Shown one piece after another: positions 63,100 through 64,000 of a stretch of DNA of 64,000 nucleotides (position 1 is the stretch's first letter; the number at the start of each line of letters is the position of its first letter). The DNA lies in NCBI GenBank assembly GCA_030160035.1, contig BSNO01000001.1, positions 806,001 to 870,000 of the forward strand. The letters run 5' to 3'. Made by a program: the position numbers and the translations under genes. This DNA comes from Rhizobium albus (GTDB lineage Bacteria; Pseudomonadota; Alphaproteobacteria; Rhizobiales; Rhizobiaceae). Under the pieces are notes generated by a model, which made no database searches, was not told the DNA's origin, and worked only from the letters and a program-made list of their open reading frames with translations.

Positions 63100-63455
63100 G
63101 GTTTCAGCACTCCCGCATCGACCAAAGCGTTCAGTCCGACCCGCCGCTGCTCGTCCCACGGCTTGCCCTGGAGAAACTCCTTCGGCGACAAGCCACCGAA
63201 TTCATCATTTGGTCTGGCATACCATCGATTAATCAGCCAGTGCCGCATCCGCGGTATCAGCACGATGTTGTCAGGATCATTGATCATATCCTCGGAAAAT
63301 CCGCTCAGCCTAGCAGTCGATCGTTCGACGATGACATGGAAGCCCCCAGCAACCGTCCCAGAATACGGTCGGTGCTGCGGGCGGGGATGAAGTCGATCGT
63401 GGATTAGACGTCGCGCTGGTGGCGATCCCGGGGAGCCGGGATCTATGCCTGTCAA
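63096..63455 (-). CDS. C-terminal toxin domain of a polymorphic toxin, probably 5'-truncated
   Basis: The last 75 residues carry a conserved-looking toxin tail: DPDNIVLIPRMRHWLINRWY, then FGGLSPKEFLQGKPWDEQRR and VGLNALVDAGVLKP. I recall this ending from the C-termini of long secreted or RHS-like proteins in rhizobia, usually followed by DUF2019. Here no large upstream protein can be read; the first 30 residues look arbitrary and no ribosome site is evident. It is therefore likely an orphan or displaced toxin tip rather than a full gene. Whether it is nuclease-like I cannot tell. Confidence 0.55.
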   Translation of the reverse strand: MTGIDPGSPGSPPARRLIHDRLHPRPQHRPYSGTVAGGFHVIVERSTARLSGFSEDMINDPDNIVLIPRMRHWLINRWYARPNDEFGGLSPKEFLQGKPWDEQRRVGLNALVDAGVLKP

Positions 63456-63464
63456 GTCTCCCGC

Positions 63465-63492
63465 TTGCCTCTCTCGGCGTCCTCGGCTATCA
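63465..63492 (+). promoter_or_regulatory. Candidate promoter of leuL-leuA
   Basis: TTGCCT (63465-63470), 16 bases and CTATCA (63487-63492) form a moderate promoter. The start point would fall at or just before the ATG of the candidate leader peptide. An 8-base perfect hairpin (GATCCCGG-GGAG-CCGGGATC, 63424-63443) lies upstream. Confidence 0.4.
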
Positions 63493-63500
63493 CTCCTTCC

Positions 63501-63626
63501 ATGAGCAAGAGGCGCAACACGGCTGGATCCTTCCGCGACATGGGCATTTCGTCCGTGTCAGTCCGTGCGCGTACGCTCAGCTCGCTTCTTCTTCTCGGCC
63601 TTACGCGCGGTTGCCGGGTCCTTTGA
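63501..63626 (+). CDS. Candidate leucine leader peptide
   Basis: A 41-codon frame ending 154 bases before leuA contains six Leu codons within nine, in the stretch LSSLLLLGL, mostly as CTT and CTC, beside a run of Arg. Such clusters mark attenuation leaders of leucine genes. Downstream, GGAGC...GCTCC arms (63627-63674) and the CTGCCC...GGGCAG hairpin (about 63732-63751) could be alternative structures. An in-frame ATG at 63540 would shorten it to 28 codons. No ribosome site precedes the first ATG, in keeping with a leaderless start as at trpL. Confidence 0.6.
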   Translation: MSKRRNTAGSFRDMGISSVSVRARTLSSLLLLGLTRGCRVL

Positions 63627-63705
63627 GGAGCGCCCGGCGGCCGTAGAGGCTTTGCCGGCAACAGCTCCTTATCCCTTTGACACTGCCAGTGAATTGACCG
63701 ATTGA

Positions 63706-64000
<295 letters not shown>

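Noticed and set aside
63419-63646. 75-residue plus-strand frame before leuA
   Set aside because: It spans a hairpin and the candidate promoter, and its composition is not protein-like; the overlapping Leu-rich frame has a better functional rationale.

Overview
The window reads as a chromosomal segment of a GC-rich alphaproteobacterium of the order Hyphomicrobiales (Rhizobiales). Pointers are a RirA-type iron regulator and Irr-type iron control boxes, a NolR-like ArsR regulator, a glycerol ABC operon of the rhizobial glpDSTPQUVK type, a 14-residue trpL leader peptide with three Trp codons in front of a fused trpE(G), and a divergent putR/putA pair. About 57 protein genes, one tRNA, one TPP riboswitch, two amino-acid leader peptides and several operators can be supported. 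Assignments come from reading motifs and gene order; no database search was run.

Left part, about 1-20,080: a catabolic block that looks horizontally acquired. It abuts the 3' end of a tRNA-Met gene through a frameshifted, truncated tyrosine-recombinase remnant. It holds a complete phthalate-type upper pathway (Rieske oxygenase, flavin/ferredoxin reductase, dihydrodiol dehydrogenase, decarboxylase), two independent TAXI-TRAP importers, two EamA exporters with a MarR gene, and a second module (class II aldolase-like protein, TAXI-TRAP, LysR regulator, TPP-dependent enzyme, aldehyde dehydrogenase) whose substrate is unknown. Two operator families can be seen by eye: TTAG/CTAA palindromes at the MarR-associated promoters, and AATATATAG-N11/12-CTATAGC elements at both promoters of the LysR-associated module.

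Middle, about 20,100-34,400: an oxidoreductase, an MFS transporter, a probable sigma-54-dependent small RNA, the iron-storage pair bfd-bfr under an Irr-type box, then glpR and the complete glycerol operon.

Middle right, about 34,500-50,700: a MHYT-GGDEF-EAL cyclic-di-GMP protein, an SDR, phosphoglucomutase, rirA (with its own Irr-type box), a NolR-like regulator, a HugZ-like protein, thymidine kinase, a cytochrome c, putR/putA, formate-tetrahydrofolate ligase, a spermidine-synthase-like protein and an extensin-like secreted protein.

Right end, about 50,800-64,000: trpL and trpE(G), a cation efflux protein, an acyl-CoA dehydrogenase with a divergent HxlR regulator, a TPP riboswitch driving the thiamin/HMP ECF transporter ykoFEDC, a drug-type ABC exporter, a 5'-truncated polymorphic-toxin cassette with its DUF2019 partner, and the start of leuA behind a probable Leu-rich leader peptide.
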